From assembly GCF_004364335.1 (NCBI RefSeq), contig NZ_SOCR01000008.1:124001-188000 (forward strand): 64,000 nucleotides of DNA, written 5' to 3'. Positions 8,776 through 16,373 of the stretch are shown piece after piece. Origin of the DNA: Pseudomonas graminis (lineage in GTDB: Bacteria; Pseudomonadota; Gammaproteobacteria; Pseudomonadales; Pseudomonadaceae). Under the pieces are notes generated by a model, which saw nothing but the letters and a program-made list of their open reading frames with translations, was not told the DNA's origin and made no database searches. How positions within the stretch are numbered: the stretch's first letter is position 1; each line of letters starts with the position of its first letter. The position numbers were made by a program, and so were the translations under genes.

Positions 8776-9078
8776 TCACCCCTGAGCAATCACCTTCTCA
8801 ATCACCTCGACCGTCGCGCTGACCTTATCTTCATAACGGCTCAGCGCTTGGGCGTGTTGCTGCTTGAGTTCGATCTGCTTTGAGCACAGATTCAGTGCCG
8901 CCAGCACCAGCAAGCGGTCGCCGATCAGCGTCGGGTAGCTGCGCTTGGTTTCAAACAGCGCCGATTTCAGCATCGACACAGCGTCCATCAAGGTCTGCTC
9001 TTGCCCGGCAGGTGCCTTGATCGTGTAGTCGTTGCCAAGGATGGAAATAACCTTGGCGCCGTCCTGATCGGTGATCAT
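8776..9078 (-). CDS. zapA: Cell division protein ZapA family
   Basis: A 100-residue protein with the ZapA pattern: VISILGNDYTIKAPAGQEQTL at the N-terminus (beta strands of the globular head) and a C-terminal coiled-coil helix with LVLAALNLCSKQIELKQQ. ZapA tetramers crosslink FtsZ protofilaments at the Z-ring. It overlaps the upstream coiled-coil gene by four bases. In many gammaproteobacteria zapA is followed by 6S RNA and a 5-formyl-THF cyclo-ligase gene. Neither is seen here (downstream lie a REP singlet and ltaE), so this may be a second zapA-type copy or a rearranged locus. Confidence 0.88.
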   Translation of the reverse strand: MITDQDGAKVISILGNDYTIKAPAGQEQTLMDAVSMLKSALFETKRSYPTLIGDRLLVLAALNLCSKQIELKQQHAQALSRYEDKVSATVEVIEKVIAQG

Positions 9079-9308
9079 GCGTCAACCGCGCTGACGCTGG
9101 TGGCGCGATCGACCAACGCCTGAATACGCGCAGCCGTCGCACCCTGTTTTTCTTCCTGCTCCATCAGGCTCAACTGCAGACTGTCGTTGTCATCCCTGGC
9201 TTGTTTCAACTCTTCGGCGAGTTGTGCGTTCGTGTTCTGCAGCTCCTGATTGTGCTGTACCAGGTCACTGACGAGCTTTTCCAACTGGCTTAGGGATGCT
9301 TCCAACAT
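9075..9308 (-). CDS. Short coiled-coil protein, TIGR02449 type
   Basis: A 77-residue, almost entirely helical protein (LEKLVSDLVQHNQELQNTN, heptad leucines through residue 60). It matches in size, composition and position the small ZapB-like proteins (TIGR02449) encoded immediately upstream of zapA in pseudomonads. The ATGA overlap with zapA implies coupled translation and a shared role at the division site. Function is inferred from context and coiled-coil character only. Confidence 0.8.
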   Translation of the reverse strand: MLEASLSQLEKLVSDLVQHNQELQNTNAQLAEELKQARDDNDSLQLSLMEQEEKQGATAARIQALVDRATSVSAVDA

Positions 9309-9624
9309 TTTGATATCTCAGGCAAATTTCAAAGGGCGCGTACGATAAAGAAAAGTCACTTTAGCTACCAGTGAAATCAGGGCATTCACGCCACTACACC
9401 GACCAACAAGCATCTCTACCACTCTATTCCGCAAACGCATAACGGCCCTGATTGACTACGTTTTTGCGATCTTGTTCCTGCTGTTCGTCAGATCAGACGG
9501 CTGCGACATAAACGCGCAGCGCGGACCAGCGGCATCAAGTCCCCATGAGGCCGACCGATAACCCGTGCATCTCTGACCCTTCTATCTTTCGCCTCGCATG
9601 GATCGCGGCCGCCCTGGAACCGTA
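9309..9624. other. Divergent intergenic region
   Basis: 316 bp between the zapA pair and the chemoreceptor gene. It must hold promoters for both directions; it is AT-richer near 9320-9370. I found no repeat, RNA or strong operator. Confidence 0.4.
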
Positions 9625-11250
9625 ATGTCCCTACGTAATTTGAATATCGCGCCCCGCGCCTTTCTTGGCTTTTCGGTCATCGGCTTGCTGATGCTGATTC
9701 TGGGCGTCTTTGCCCTGTCGCAAATGAAAAAGATCAACACCGCCAACGTGGCCATGGCCACCAACAGCATGCCGAGCATCAAGGCGCTGGATAAATTAAC
9801 CGAAGGCAGCATTCGTCTGCGTGTTCTGTCCTATCGCCTGATGCTCAACCGCGACCCGGACACACTGCAGAAAACCACTGAATTGTTTGCCATGCGCAAC
9901 AAGCAGATCGACGATGCCCGAGCCATCTACGTCAAGCTGATTTCCGACCCGGCGGAGCAGTCAGCCTACGACCAGTACGTCAAGTTGCTCAACGACTATC
10001 GCCAGCTGGAAAGCCGTATGAAGTCGCTGAGTCAGGCCAACGACATGAACGAGCTGACTCGCCTGCTGAGCGCCGATCTGCAGACCAACTCGGACCAGAT
10101 GAACGTGGTGCTCGCCAAGCTGATTGAGATGAACACCCAACAGCTCAATGAAGCCAACGCGACGGCCACTCAACAGTATTCAAGCGCTTTCACGATGGTC
10201 GTCACGCTGCTGATCATTGCCACTGTGCTGACCTTGCTGTTCGCCTGGTTGCTCACCAATAGCATCACCCGGCCTATCGCTTCGGCGCTGAACGCCGCTG
10301 AAGACATTGCCGAAGGCGACCTGACGCGCACCATCACGGTGGACGGTACTGACGAAGCGGGCCGCTTGCTGGCCGCAATGCTGAAGATGCAGGCCAAGCT
10401 GCGCGACACCTTGCAGCGCATTTCCGGTTCGGCGACCCAGCTCGCTTCGGCAGCCGAAGAGCTGAACGCTGTTACCGACGAAAGCGCGCGCGGCCTGTCC
10501 CAGCAGAACAACGAAATCGAACAGGCCGCCACCGCGGTCAACCAGATGACCAGCGCCGTGGAAGAAGTCGCACGCAACGCTGTGAGCACCTCGGAAGCGT
10601 CGAAGAACGCCACCACGTCCGCCAGCGATGGCCGTGATCTGGTGCAGGAGACCGTCAGCGCCATCGAACGCATGAGCACTGATGTGCAGAGCACGTCCAC
10701 CTTGATCGGCAATCTGGCGGACGAGTCCCGTGATATCGGCAAGGTGCTGGATGTGATCCGCGGTCTGGCGGACCAGACCAACCTGCTGGCGCTCAACGCT
10801 GCCATCGAAGCAGCCCGTGCGGGTGAAGCCGGTCGCGGGTTTGCTGTAGTGGCCGACGAAGTACGCGCCCTCGCCCACCGCACCCAGCAGTCGACCAGCG
10901 AAATCGAACGCATGATCGGCAGTATCCAGGGCGGCACCGAGCAGGCGGTGAATTCCATGCGCAGCAGCACCGAACGCGCCGAATCCACCCTGAACATCGC
11001 CAAGGGCGCCGGCCTTGCGCTGGACACCATTAACAGCGCAGTCGTGGAGATCAACGAACGCAATCTGGTCATCGCCAGCGCAGCGGAAGAGCAGGCCCAA
11101 GTCGCTCGGGAAGTGGACCGCAATCTGGTCAATATCCGCGACCTGTCGACTCAGTCGGCGACCGGCGCCAATCAGACCAGCGCCGCGAGCAACGAGCTGT
11201 CGCGTCTGGCCGTGGATCTGAACGGCATGGTTGCACGCTTCAAGGTGTAA
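9625..11250 (+). CDS. Methyl-accepting chemotaxis protein with four-helix-bundle sensor
   Basis: A 541-residue inner-membrane chemoreceptor. The start is ATG 9625, with GGAA upstream. Transmembrane helix 1 spans about residues 13-33. A periplasmic helical domain of about 150 residues (4HB_MCP type) follows, with helix 2 at about 188-212, then HAMP and the cytoplasmic rod. The signalling tip has the highly conserved DQTNLLALNAAIEAARAGE and GRGFAVVADEVRALA. No C-terminal CheR-binding pentapeptide is seen. It lies beside gbcB, so a betaine- or quaternary-amine-related ligand is a plausible guess, but nothing in the sequence proves it. Confidence 0.93.
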   Translation: MSLRNLNIAPRAFLGFSVIGLLMLILGVFALSQMKKINTANVAMATNSMPSIKALDKLTEGSIRLRVLSYRLMLNRDPDTLQKTTELFAMRNKQIDDARAIYVKLISDPAEQSAYDQYVKLLNDYRQLESRMKSLSQANDMNELTRLLSADLQTNSDQMNVVLAKLIEMNTQQLNEANATATQQYSSAFTMVVTLLIIATVLTLLFAWLLTNSITRPIASALNAAEDIAEGDLTRTITVDGTDEAGRLLAAMLKMQAKLRDTLQRISGSATQLASAAEELNAVTDESARGLSQQNNEIEQAATAVNQMTSAVEEVARNAVSTSEASKNATTSASDGRDLVQETVSAIERMSTDVQSTSTLIGNLADESRDIGKVLDVIRGLADQTNLLALNAAIEAARAGEAGRGFAVVADEVRALAHRTQQSTSEIERMIGSIQGGTEQAVNSMRSSTERAESTLNIAKGAGLALDTINSAVVEINERNLVIASAAEEQAQVAREVDRNLVNIRDLSTQSATGANQTSAASNELSRLAVDLNGMVARFKV

Positions 11251-11267
11251 GCGCCCGTCGATCACAG

Positions 11268-11356
11268 TGTAGGAGCGCGCTTGCCCGCGAAAAAGACAAC
11301 GCGGTCTCTCAGGTAGACCGCGTCATCGCCCATCGCGGGCAAGCGCGCTCCTACAC
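11268..11356. repeat. Paired REP-like element (type A)
   Basis: Inverted pair of the TGTAGGAGCGCGCTTGCCCG unit around about 40 bp, between the convergent chemoreceptor and gbcB genes; both arms are intact. Confidence 0.92.
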
Positions 11357-11363
11357 AGGTCGA

Positions 11364-12464
11364 TCAATATTCGATCCGCACGTCACCCTTCGGCACGCTG
11401 CAGCACGCCAGGATGTAGCCTTCGTCTACGTCGTCATCGGTGATGCCGCCGTTGTGCTCCATCTCGACCTCCCCGCTCAGCTTCATCACTTTGCACGTGC
11501 CGCAGATGCCCATGCCACACGCTTTGGGGATCATCAGGCCGAGCTTGGCAGCGGCGGCGTGGACGGTTTCCCCAGGCGCGACGCGGATGCTCTTGCCGGT
11601 GTCGGTGAATTCCACCTGATTCAATTCAGCGACATCCAGGTCCGGCGCATCGGCAGCCTGTTCGGCATGCTCCACTGCGTCGGCGCGGGCTTCCGGCGGC
11701 GTCGCACCAAACGACTCTTCGTGGTACTGGGCCATGTTGAAACCGTTGGCTTCAAGCAACCGTTTGACCGCACTCATGTACGGCGTCGGTCCGCAGCAGA
11801 ACACTTCCCGCTCCATGAAATCCGGCGCCATCAGTTCGAGCATCTTTTGGTTCAGATAACCGCGATAGCCCGCCCACGGCTCACCCAACCCATGCTTTTC
11901 ACACACGATGTGCAAGGCGAAGTTGTTGATTCGCGACGCCATCTGTTCCAGCTCGCGGTGGTAGATGATGTCTTTGGGTGAGCGCGAACTGTGCACGAAA
12001 ACCATGTCGACGTTGGCGTTGGTGTCGTAATACCAGCGCGCCATGGACATGACCGGGGTGATGCCGACGCCGCCACTCAGGTAGAGAATTTTCGGGTTCG
12101 GGAAGTCGATGGCGTTGAACAGCCCCACTGGCCCGTGCACCGCCAGCTCCTGACCTTCGTGCAACGTATCGTGCAGCCAGTTCGACACCTTGCCGCCGGG
12201 CACACGCTTGATGGTGATCGAGAAGCTGTAAGGGACCGAAGGCGAGCTGGAGATGGTGTACGAGCGCATGATCGATACACCGTCGATTTCCAGCTCCAGG
12301 GTGACAAACTGCCCGGGCTTGAAGAAGAACAGAATCGGCTGGTCGGCCATGAAGCAGAACGTACGCACGTCCCAGGTTTCCTGGATCACTTTGACGACCC
12401 GTACCAGGTGACGGCCGTTGGCCCACGTCTGGGTGTTGACCGGGCTGAGGAAACTCTGGGACAT
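11364..12464 (-). CDS. gbcB: Glycine betaine demethylase reductase subunit GbcB
   Basis: Flavin/iron-sulfur reductase delivering NAD(P)H electrons to the Rieske oxygenase GbcA. It is 366 residues from ATG 12464 (GGAG upstream; a GTG two codons earlier is possible). Order: FAD-binding barrel with RSYTISSSPS near residue 95, NAD-binding domain with YLSGGVGITPVMSMA near residue 130, and a C-terminal plant-type 2Fe-2S ferredoxin with ACGMGICGTCKV near residues 310-325. It is divergent from gbcA across 329 bp, the Pseudomonas arrangement that GbdR controls in P. aeruginosa. Confidence 0.95.
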   Translation of the reverse strand: MSQSFLSPVNTQTWANGRHLVRVVKVIQETWDVRTFCFMADQPILFFFKPGQFVTLELEIDGVSIMRSYTISSSPSVPYSFSITIKRVPGGKVSNWLHDTLHEGQELAVHGPVGLFNAIDFPNPKILYLSGGVGITPVMSMARWYYDTNANVDMVFVHSSRSPKDIIYHRELEQMASRINNFALHIVCEKHGLGEPWAGYRGYLNQKMLELMAPDFMEREVFCCGPTPYMSAVKRLLEANGFNMAQYHEESFGATPPEARADAVEHAEQAADAPDLDVAELNQVEFTDTGKSIRVAPGETVHAAAAKLGLMIPKACGMGICGTCKVMKLSGEVEMEHNGGITDDDVDEGYILACCSVPKGDVRIEY

Positions 12465-12470
12465 ACTCAC

Positions 12471-12793
12471 TCTCCACGGCCGACGGTCGGCCTCTTATGG
12501 TGGCGATTCTGCGTAACGCGCGAGCCGCCTATTTACCTATCAGCGACATTCACATACTTATGGCGACCAGCCCCGGTCTATAGGGGCCGGGCCGTCGGAA
12601 ACGGATTCGGCCATGTCGCCCATGGATAAGGTTCAGGTCGCGTCCGGCTCCACACTCGCCATCAATTCGTTACAGATTCTTTATCCATTGGCTTGAGCGT
12701 CAGAAATCACTGCCGCCTCGCGCGCTTCGCTCCACACCCACCGTATCAGCCACATTCGTAGACTGCGCAAAGCGCGGCCTGAGGACTTGAAAG
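12471..12793. promoter_or_regulatory. gbcB-gbcA divergent control region
   Basis: About 320 bp between two oppositely transcribed subunit genes of one enzyme, so it must carry both promoters and the activator sites. In P. aeruginosa the AraC-family regulator GbdR acts at this position. I could not assign a precise operator; short TGGCGAC/GTCGC-type motifs at about 12560-12625 may be relevant. Confidence 0.45.
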
Positions 12794-14092
12794 ATGGACG
12801 TCACCGCAACTCTGAGCTTGGGCGATCCGCTGGAACCTGCGCGCAAGGCGACTGCCGAGATGCTGCACACCCGCGAGCGCACTTACTCGCTGCCGCAGCC
12901 TTTCTACAGCGATGAGCGGCTGTTTGAAATCGACATGCAGGAAATCTTTCAGAAAGAGTGGCTGATCGCGGGCATGAGCTGCGAAGTGCCGGCCAAGGGC
13001 AATTTCCTCACCCTTCAGATCGGCAAGAACCCGATTCTGGTGGTGCGCGCGCCGGACGGCTCGATCAATGCGTTCCACAACGTCTGCCGGCACCGCGGTT
13101 CTCGCCTGTGCACCAAGGAAAAAGGCAAGGTCGCCAAGCTGGTCTGCCCTTACCACCAGTGGACGTACGAACTCGACGGTCGCCTGCTGTACGCGGGCAC
13201 CGAGATGGGTGCGGACTTCGACATGAAGCAGTTCGGCCTCAAGCCGGTGCATTGCAAGGTCGCGGGTGGGTACATTTTCATCAGCATGGCCAGCAATCCG
13301 CCCGCCATCGACGCGTTCCTGCAGACGCTGAACCACTACATGGAACCGTACGACATGGAGAACACCAAGGTGGCAGTGCAAACCACCTTGATCGAAAAAG
13401 CCAACTGGAAGCTGGTGCTGGAAAACAACCGCGAGTGCTACCACTGCAACGCGTCGCACCCCGAACTGCTGAACACTTTGCTGGAATGGGACGACGTCAC
13501 CGACCCGCGTGCCGACCAGGCTTTCAAGGACCACGTCGCGGCATCCGCTGCCGCCTGGGAAGCCGAAAAAATCCCGTTCGCCCACGCCAGCTTTGGCCTG
13601 CGCAACCGCATCGTGCGCATGCCGCTGCTCAAAGGCACCGTCTCGATGACGATGGATGGCAAGCAAGGCAGCAAGAAACTGATGGGGCGCATCCAGAACC
13701 CCGACCTGGGCTCGATGCGCATCCTGCACCTGCCCCATTCGTGGAACCACTGCATGGGCGACCACGTGATCGTGTTCACCGTGTGGCCCGTAAGCGCGCA
13801 GGAAACCCTCGTGACTACCAAATGGCTGGTCCACAAGGACGCTGTCGAGGGCGTGGACTACGACGTCGCGCGCCTGCGTGAAGTGTGGGACGCCACCAAC
13901 GACCAGGACCGTCGTCTGGCCGAAGAAAACCAGCGCGGCATCAACTCCATCGCTTACCAGCCGGGACCGTATTCGAAGACGTACGAGTTTGGCGTGGTGA
14001 ATTTCATCGACTGGTACAGCGCCAAACTGCTGGAAAACATGGGCGCTGAGCCTGCTTCGTATTTGAAAGGGGTGGCGGTTAACCACGAGTAG
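12794..14092 (+). CDS. gbcA: Glycine betaine demethylase Rieske oxygenase subunit GbcA
   Basis: Oxygenase that removes one methyl group from glycine betaine, giving dimethylglycine and formaldehyde. It has 432 residues. The Rieske 2Fe-2S ligands are NVCRHRGSRLC and CPYHQWTYEL near residues 96-122. The mononuclear iron site begins at ENNRECYHCNASHPEL near residue 210 with the two conserved histidines. It is the first step of aerobic betaine breakdown and works with GbcB, encoded divergently. The formaldehyde and methylene-THF produced down the pathway connect it to glyA. Confidence 0.96.
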   Translation: MDVTATLSLGDPLEPARKATAEMLHTRERTYSLPQPFYSDERLFEIDMQEIFQKEWLIAGMSCEVPAKGNFLTLQIGKNPILVVRAPDGSINAFHNVCRHRGSRLCTKEKGKVAKLVCPYHQWTYELDGRLLYAGTEMGADFDMKQFGLKPVHCKVAGGYIFISMASNPPAIDAFLQTLNHYMEPYDMENTKVAVQTTLIEKANWKLVLENNRECYHCNASHPELLNTLLEWDDVTDPRADQAFKDHVAASAAAWEAEKIPFAHASFGLRNRIVRMPLLKGTVSMTMDGKQGSKKLMGRIQNPDLGSMRILHLPHSWNHCMGDHVIVFTVWPVSAQETLVTTKWLVHKDAVEGVDYDVARLREVWDATNDQDRRLAEENQRGINSIAYQPGPYSKTYEFGVVNFIDWYSAKLLENMGAEPASYLKGVAVNHE

Positions 14093-14120
14093 GGTTTTAC
14101 CTGTCGGATTTGAACTGACA

Positions 14121-14180
14121 CCTTCGCGGGCAACCGCGCTTCTACAGACATTGGAGCTGTAGGAGCGCGCTTGCCCGCGA
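14121..14180. repeat. REP-like pair, outward orientation (type A)
   Basis: A slightly degenerate inverted unit (TTCGCGGGCAACCGCGCTTC) is followed after about 10 bp by an intact TGTAGGAGCGCGCTTGCCCG. The arms are in the reverse order to most other pairs in the window, with a short spacer. Confidence 0.8.
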
Positions 14181-14337
14181 TGCGTTTTGGGGAGTGAGGG
14201 GAAATCTGTGTGGGGCTCTCAGAATCTGCACGCTATCTGGTCCCGCTTTGATCACTACCAATGAAGATAACTGATCATTTTTTGAACACCTCGCTCAACC
14301 GGCCGGATTCAGGGACTCAAGCTTGATGGCGAACATG

Positions 14338-14372
14338 TTATCCACAGAACCGCCAACAGCATATGTGTGTAA
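14338..14372 (+). promoter_or_regulatory. DnaA-box inverted unit 1
   Basis: An exact DnaA box TTATCCACA (14338-14346), 17 bases, then TGTGTGTAA, a two-mismatch inverted box. First of three units sharing the preceding AACA and the internal ACAG. It lies in the 728-bp gap between gbcA and the small hypothetical gene at 14821. Confidence 0.75.
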
Positions 14373-14519
14373 GTCTGACCGGCGCCGTGGAAAAGAGCGG
14401 AATGCGCTCAATCAGGATGGCAGAGACGCAAATGGGCGCACGAAAGCTGTTATTGGTTAAACTTTGACCAGCACCCTACAAGTCACGGATAACAAGGGCT
14501 ACAGAGGATCACGAACATC

Positions 14520-14554
14520 TTATCCACACGCCCGCTCACAGAGAATGTGGGTAA
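14520..14554 (+). promoter_or_regulatory. DnaA-box inverted unit 2
   Basis: An exact DnaA box TTATCCACA (14520-14528), 17 bases, then TGTGGGTAA, one mismatch from an inverted box. Same geometry as unit 1. A TGTGGAAAA motif follows at 14579. Confidence 0.8.
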
Positions 14555-14613
14555 GAATGCGCGCTGCAAAATGCCGCCTGTGGAAAAAACCTATAAGAAT
14601 CCGCGAGATAGAC

Positions 14614-14630
14614 TGATCAAAAATTGATCA
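14614..14630. other. Short palindrome TGATCAA-AAA-TTGATCA
   Basis: Perfect 7-bp inverted repeat with a 3-base spacer inside the DnaA-box array. TGATCA also occurs at 14249-14254 and 14272-14277. Significance unknown; it could be an operator for the small genes downstream. Confidence 0.4.
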
Positions 14631-14679
14631 CTCACCTGAGCGCCTTACTAGCCAAGGCCTGTAGCAATGACCGAACAGT

Positions 14680-14714
14680 TTATCCACAGGCGGATCAACA
14701 GCGATTGTGGGTAT
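14680..14714 (+). promoter_or_regulatory. DnaA-box inverted unit 3
   Basis: An exact DnaA box TTATCCACA (14680-14688), again exactly 17 bases, then TGTGGGTAT, a two-mismatch inverted box. It lies about 105 bp before the start of the small hypothetical gene. Confidence 0.78.
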
Positions 14715-14820
14715 GTGCATACGGACGGTTGGGGCGGTACGTTTAGGAAGCGTCTGACATCCAAGCCCCGGACGGCTCGGTACACTCACCGCAAATCAAC
14801 CGGCGGCAAGGAGCACGCTC

Positions 14821-15009
14821 ATGCATCATTGGACACCGTTCTCACGCAAAGTCGTAATTGAGGCTAACAGCAGGCTATCCAAACGTAAGCAAGGGGCCTC
14901 GTTTGCTCTGCCCAACGAATTATTGGGCATTATCAGCTTTAAACCCAAGACCACGGAAGAAATCAGGGAAGCATTCCGATCGGCCTCCCGCAGGCTCCGG
15001 CAGGAGTGA
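14821..15009 (+). CDS. Small hypothetical basic protein, 62 residues
   Basis: No family recognised. The protein is basic and probably helical at the C-terminus (TTEEIREAFRSASRRLRQE). A good AGGAG ribosome binding site precedes ATG 14821. Its stop is six bases ahead of the next gene, whose ribosome binding site overlaps the end of this one, so the two form an operon. It lies immediately downstream of the three DnaA-box units. Size and pairing would suit a regulator or antitoxin, but that is only a guess. Confidence 0.65.
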   Translation: MHHWTPFSRKVVIEANSRLSKRKQGASFALPNELLGIISFKPKTTEEIREAFRSASRRLRQE

Positions 15010-15015
15010 TTGCAC

Positions 15016-15534
15016 ATGACCGAAGTGCGCTACAACTACATCTTCAGCGAGTTAGTGAACGATGAGGACGACATACTCGGCCAACTGGCTTACTCGGTGT
15101 ATAAGCGGCAAAAAATCGAGTATATCCACGCGTTCAAAGAGAGAAACGGTACTGATCCGCTAGATTGCGATCTCGTGGCGTTTCACGACATCAGCAACAG
15201 CAGTTCGCAACTTGAAGCCTATCGAACCCAGGCGACGCGGCTGGCGACAAGCTTTCTGGAGTCCTCACTGAGTACCGAAACGGACGAGTTGGCAGCGTTT
15301 TACTCTTCAAGAGCCGCCAACGACATCCGAATGGCGCGGCCAGGGTTTTGGAAGGGGGCTGCGCAGAGCCTCGTTGGTTCGGGCTTGTTCACTTTACTGG
15401 TTGGGTGTCTCGTTTTCTTCGCATGGAGTTTGAAACAGGGGCCGCGTCAGGTCATTGAGCAGGTTTTCGACGTTGTAATTGTTGATGCAGATTCCAGGAG
15501 TCGAAAAATGCAGCCAGATACGCCCCAGTCGTGA
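15016..15534 (+). CDS. Hypothetical protein with one transmembrane helix, 172 residues
   Basis: No family recognised. About 110 soluble, acidic residues (VNDEDDILGQLAYSVYKRQ and following) precede a single hydrophobic helix around residues 117-140 (LVGSGLFTLLVGCLVFFAW), then a short tail. This architecture suggests a membrane-anchored cytoplasmic domain. It is cotranscribed with the 62-residue protein and ends just before a hairpin terminator. The ATG at 15016 is preferred over an in-frame TTG at 15010 because AGGAG at 15002-15006 is well spaced. The pair looks like an accessory insertion between gbcA and the etf genes. Confidence 0.72.
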   Translation: MTEVRYNYIFSELVNDEDDILGQLAYSVYKRQKIEYIHAFKERNGTDPLDCDLVAFHDISNSSSQLEAYRTQATRLATSFLESSLSTETDELAAFYSSRAANDIRMARPGFWKGAAQSLVGSGLFTLLVGCLVFFAWSLKQGPRQVIEQVFDVVIVDADSRSRKMQPDTPQS

Positions 15535-15542
15535 ACAGAGAA

Positions 15543-15563
15543 AAGGCGCCATCGCGGCGCCTT
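15543..15563. terminator. Bidirectional hairpin between convergent genes
   Basis: AAGGCGCC, 5-base loop, GGCGCCTT, between the hypothetical gene ending at 15534 and etfB ending at 15570. There are A residues upstream, so on the minus strand it is followed by TTTTCTC; a plausible terminator for the dgc-etf operon. Confidence 0.6.
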
Positions 15564-15569
15564 CGGTGT

Positions 15570-16373
15570 TCAACGAACCACCCCCTCCTCCACCAGCAAC
15601 TTCAAAATCGCCGCAGCCCCTTCTTCAGGGGTTACGCCCTTGAGCACCTGCCCACCGCCTCCGCTCGCTTTCGCCGTTGCGGCCTTCATACGATCAGCGC
15701 CGCTCTTGGCTTTGATGACCTTCAAGCGCTTCGGCCTTGGCTTCGCGGGCGTCAGCGCTGCGCCGATGAACACGTCGTCGATGACCACCTCGATCTCTTC
15801 CACATCCAGCAGACCCCGTTGCGCCGGACCGTAAGCGCTTTGCCGGGGTTTTGGCGCAGCGTTATCCACAGTCGCCAGGAACGGCAACCGGACCTTGAGT
15901 CGGCGGCGCTGCCCTCGGGGCAACGCCTGCAGCACCTGAACGCTGCCATTGCTCATGGACTCAACCTCGGCCAGCCCGACCACCAGCGGCCAGCCGAGCT
16001 TCTCAGCCAGTAAATACGGGAGCATGCCGGACCCTTCGCCCGTCTCGGCCTGACTGCCGGTCAACACCAGCTGCACCCCCGACTCGCGAATGTAGTCCGC
16101 CAACCCAGGCAAAGCGTCCGCGCCTGGCGGTTGAGCCAGCACGTGAAGTTCGTCCACGCCCATACCCAGGTAGCCACGTAATGCCGGCTCTTCGGCATCA
16201 CCGGCATGCAATACGTGCAAGTTATCCCCAGCCAAGTGCAAACCCAGTTCCACCGCCCGGGCATCCTGTTCGGCACGACGGGGACGTCCTGACGTCGGGT
16301 GCGCGCCGACGGAGACGAGGCTGATCACGTGCAGCGCACCCTTATCCACAGAGACACCCAGTTCAGGCCGCAT
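15570..16373 (-). CDS. etfB: Electron transfer flavoprotein beta subunit, betaine-cluster type
   Basis: Partner of EtfA. The heterodimer carries FAD and AMP and is expected to accept electrons from dimethylglycine dehydrogenase. From ATG 16373 the protein is 267 residues; ATG 16388 would add five. Visible are the alpha/beta ETF domain with LVLTGSQAETGEGSGMLPYL near residue 110 and a lysine/alanine-rich C-terminus. It is more divergent than the housekeeping EtfB, as are the dgc-linked ETF subunits of Pseudomonas. It overlaps the etfA stop and is last in the dipeptidase-to-etfB operon. Two exact DnaA boxes lie inside it. Confidence 0.88.
   Translation of the reverse strand: MRPELGVSVDKGALHVISLVSVGAHPTSGRPRRAEQDARAVELGLHLAGDNLHVLHAGDAEEPALRGYLGMGVDELHVLAQPPGADALPGLADYIRESGVQLVLTGSQAETGEGSGMLPYLLAEKLGWPLVVGLAEVESMSNGSVQVLQALPRGQRRRLKVRLPFLATVDNAAPKPRQSAYGPAQRGLLDVEEIEVVIDDVFIGAALTPAKPRPKRLKVIKAKSGADRMKAATAKASGGGGQVLKGVTPEEGAAAILKLLVEEGVVR
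15862..15870 (+). promoter_or_regulatory. DnaA box inside etfB
   Basis: Exact TTATCCACA; on the coding strand it reads GTG GAT AAC (Val-Asp-Asn). Confidence 0.65.
16342..16350 (+). promoter_or_regulatory. DnaA box inside etfB, near its start
   Basis: Exact TTATCCACA, 480 bp from the previous box; encodes Val-Asp-Lys near the etfB N-terminus. A one-mismatch box (TTATCCCCA) lies at about 16225. Confidence 0.65.

Noticed and set aside
14230..14820. Possible replication origin
   Set aside because: DnaA boxes are present but no dnaA/dnaN/parAB/rpmH genes or extended AT-rich unwinding region adjoin, so a chromosomal oriC is not supported; a titration site is the more modest reading.
14667..14861. 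64-codon frame starting in DnaA unit 3
   Set aside because: Overlaps the better-supported 62-residue gene at 14821, lacks a ribosome binding site and starts inside the repeat.
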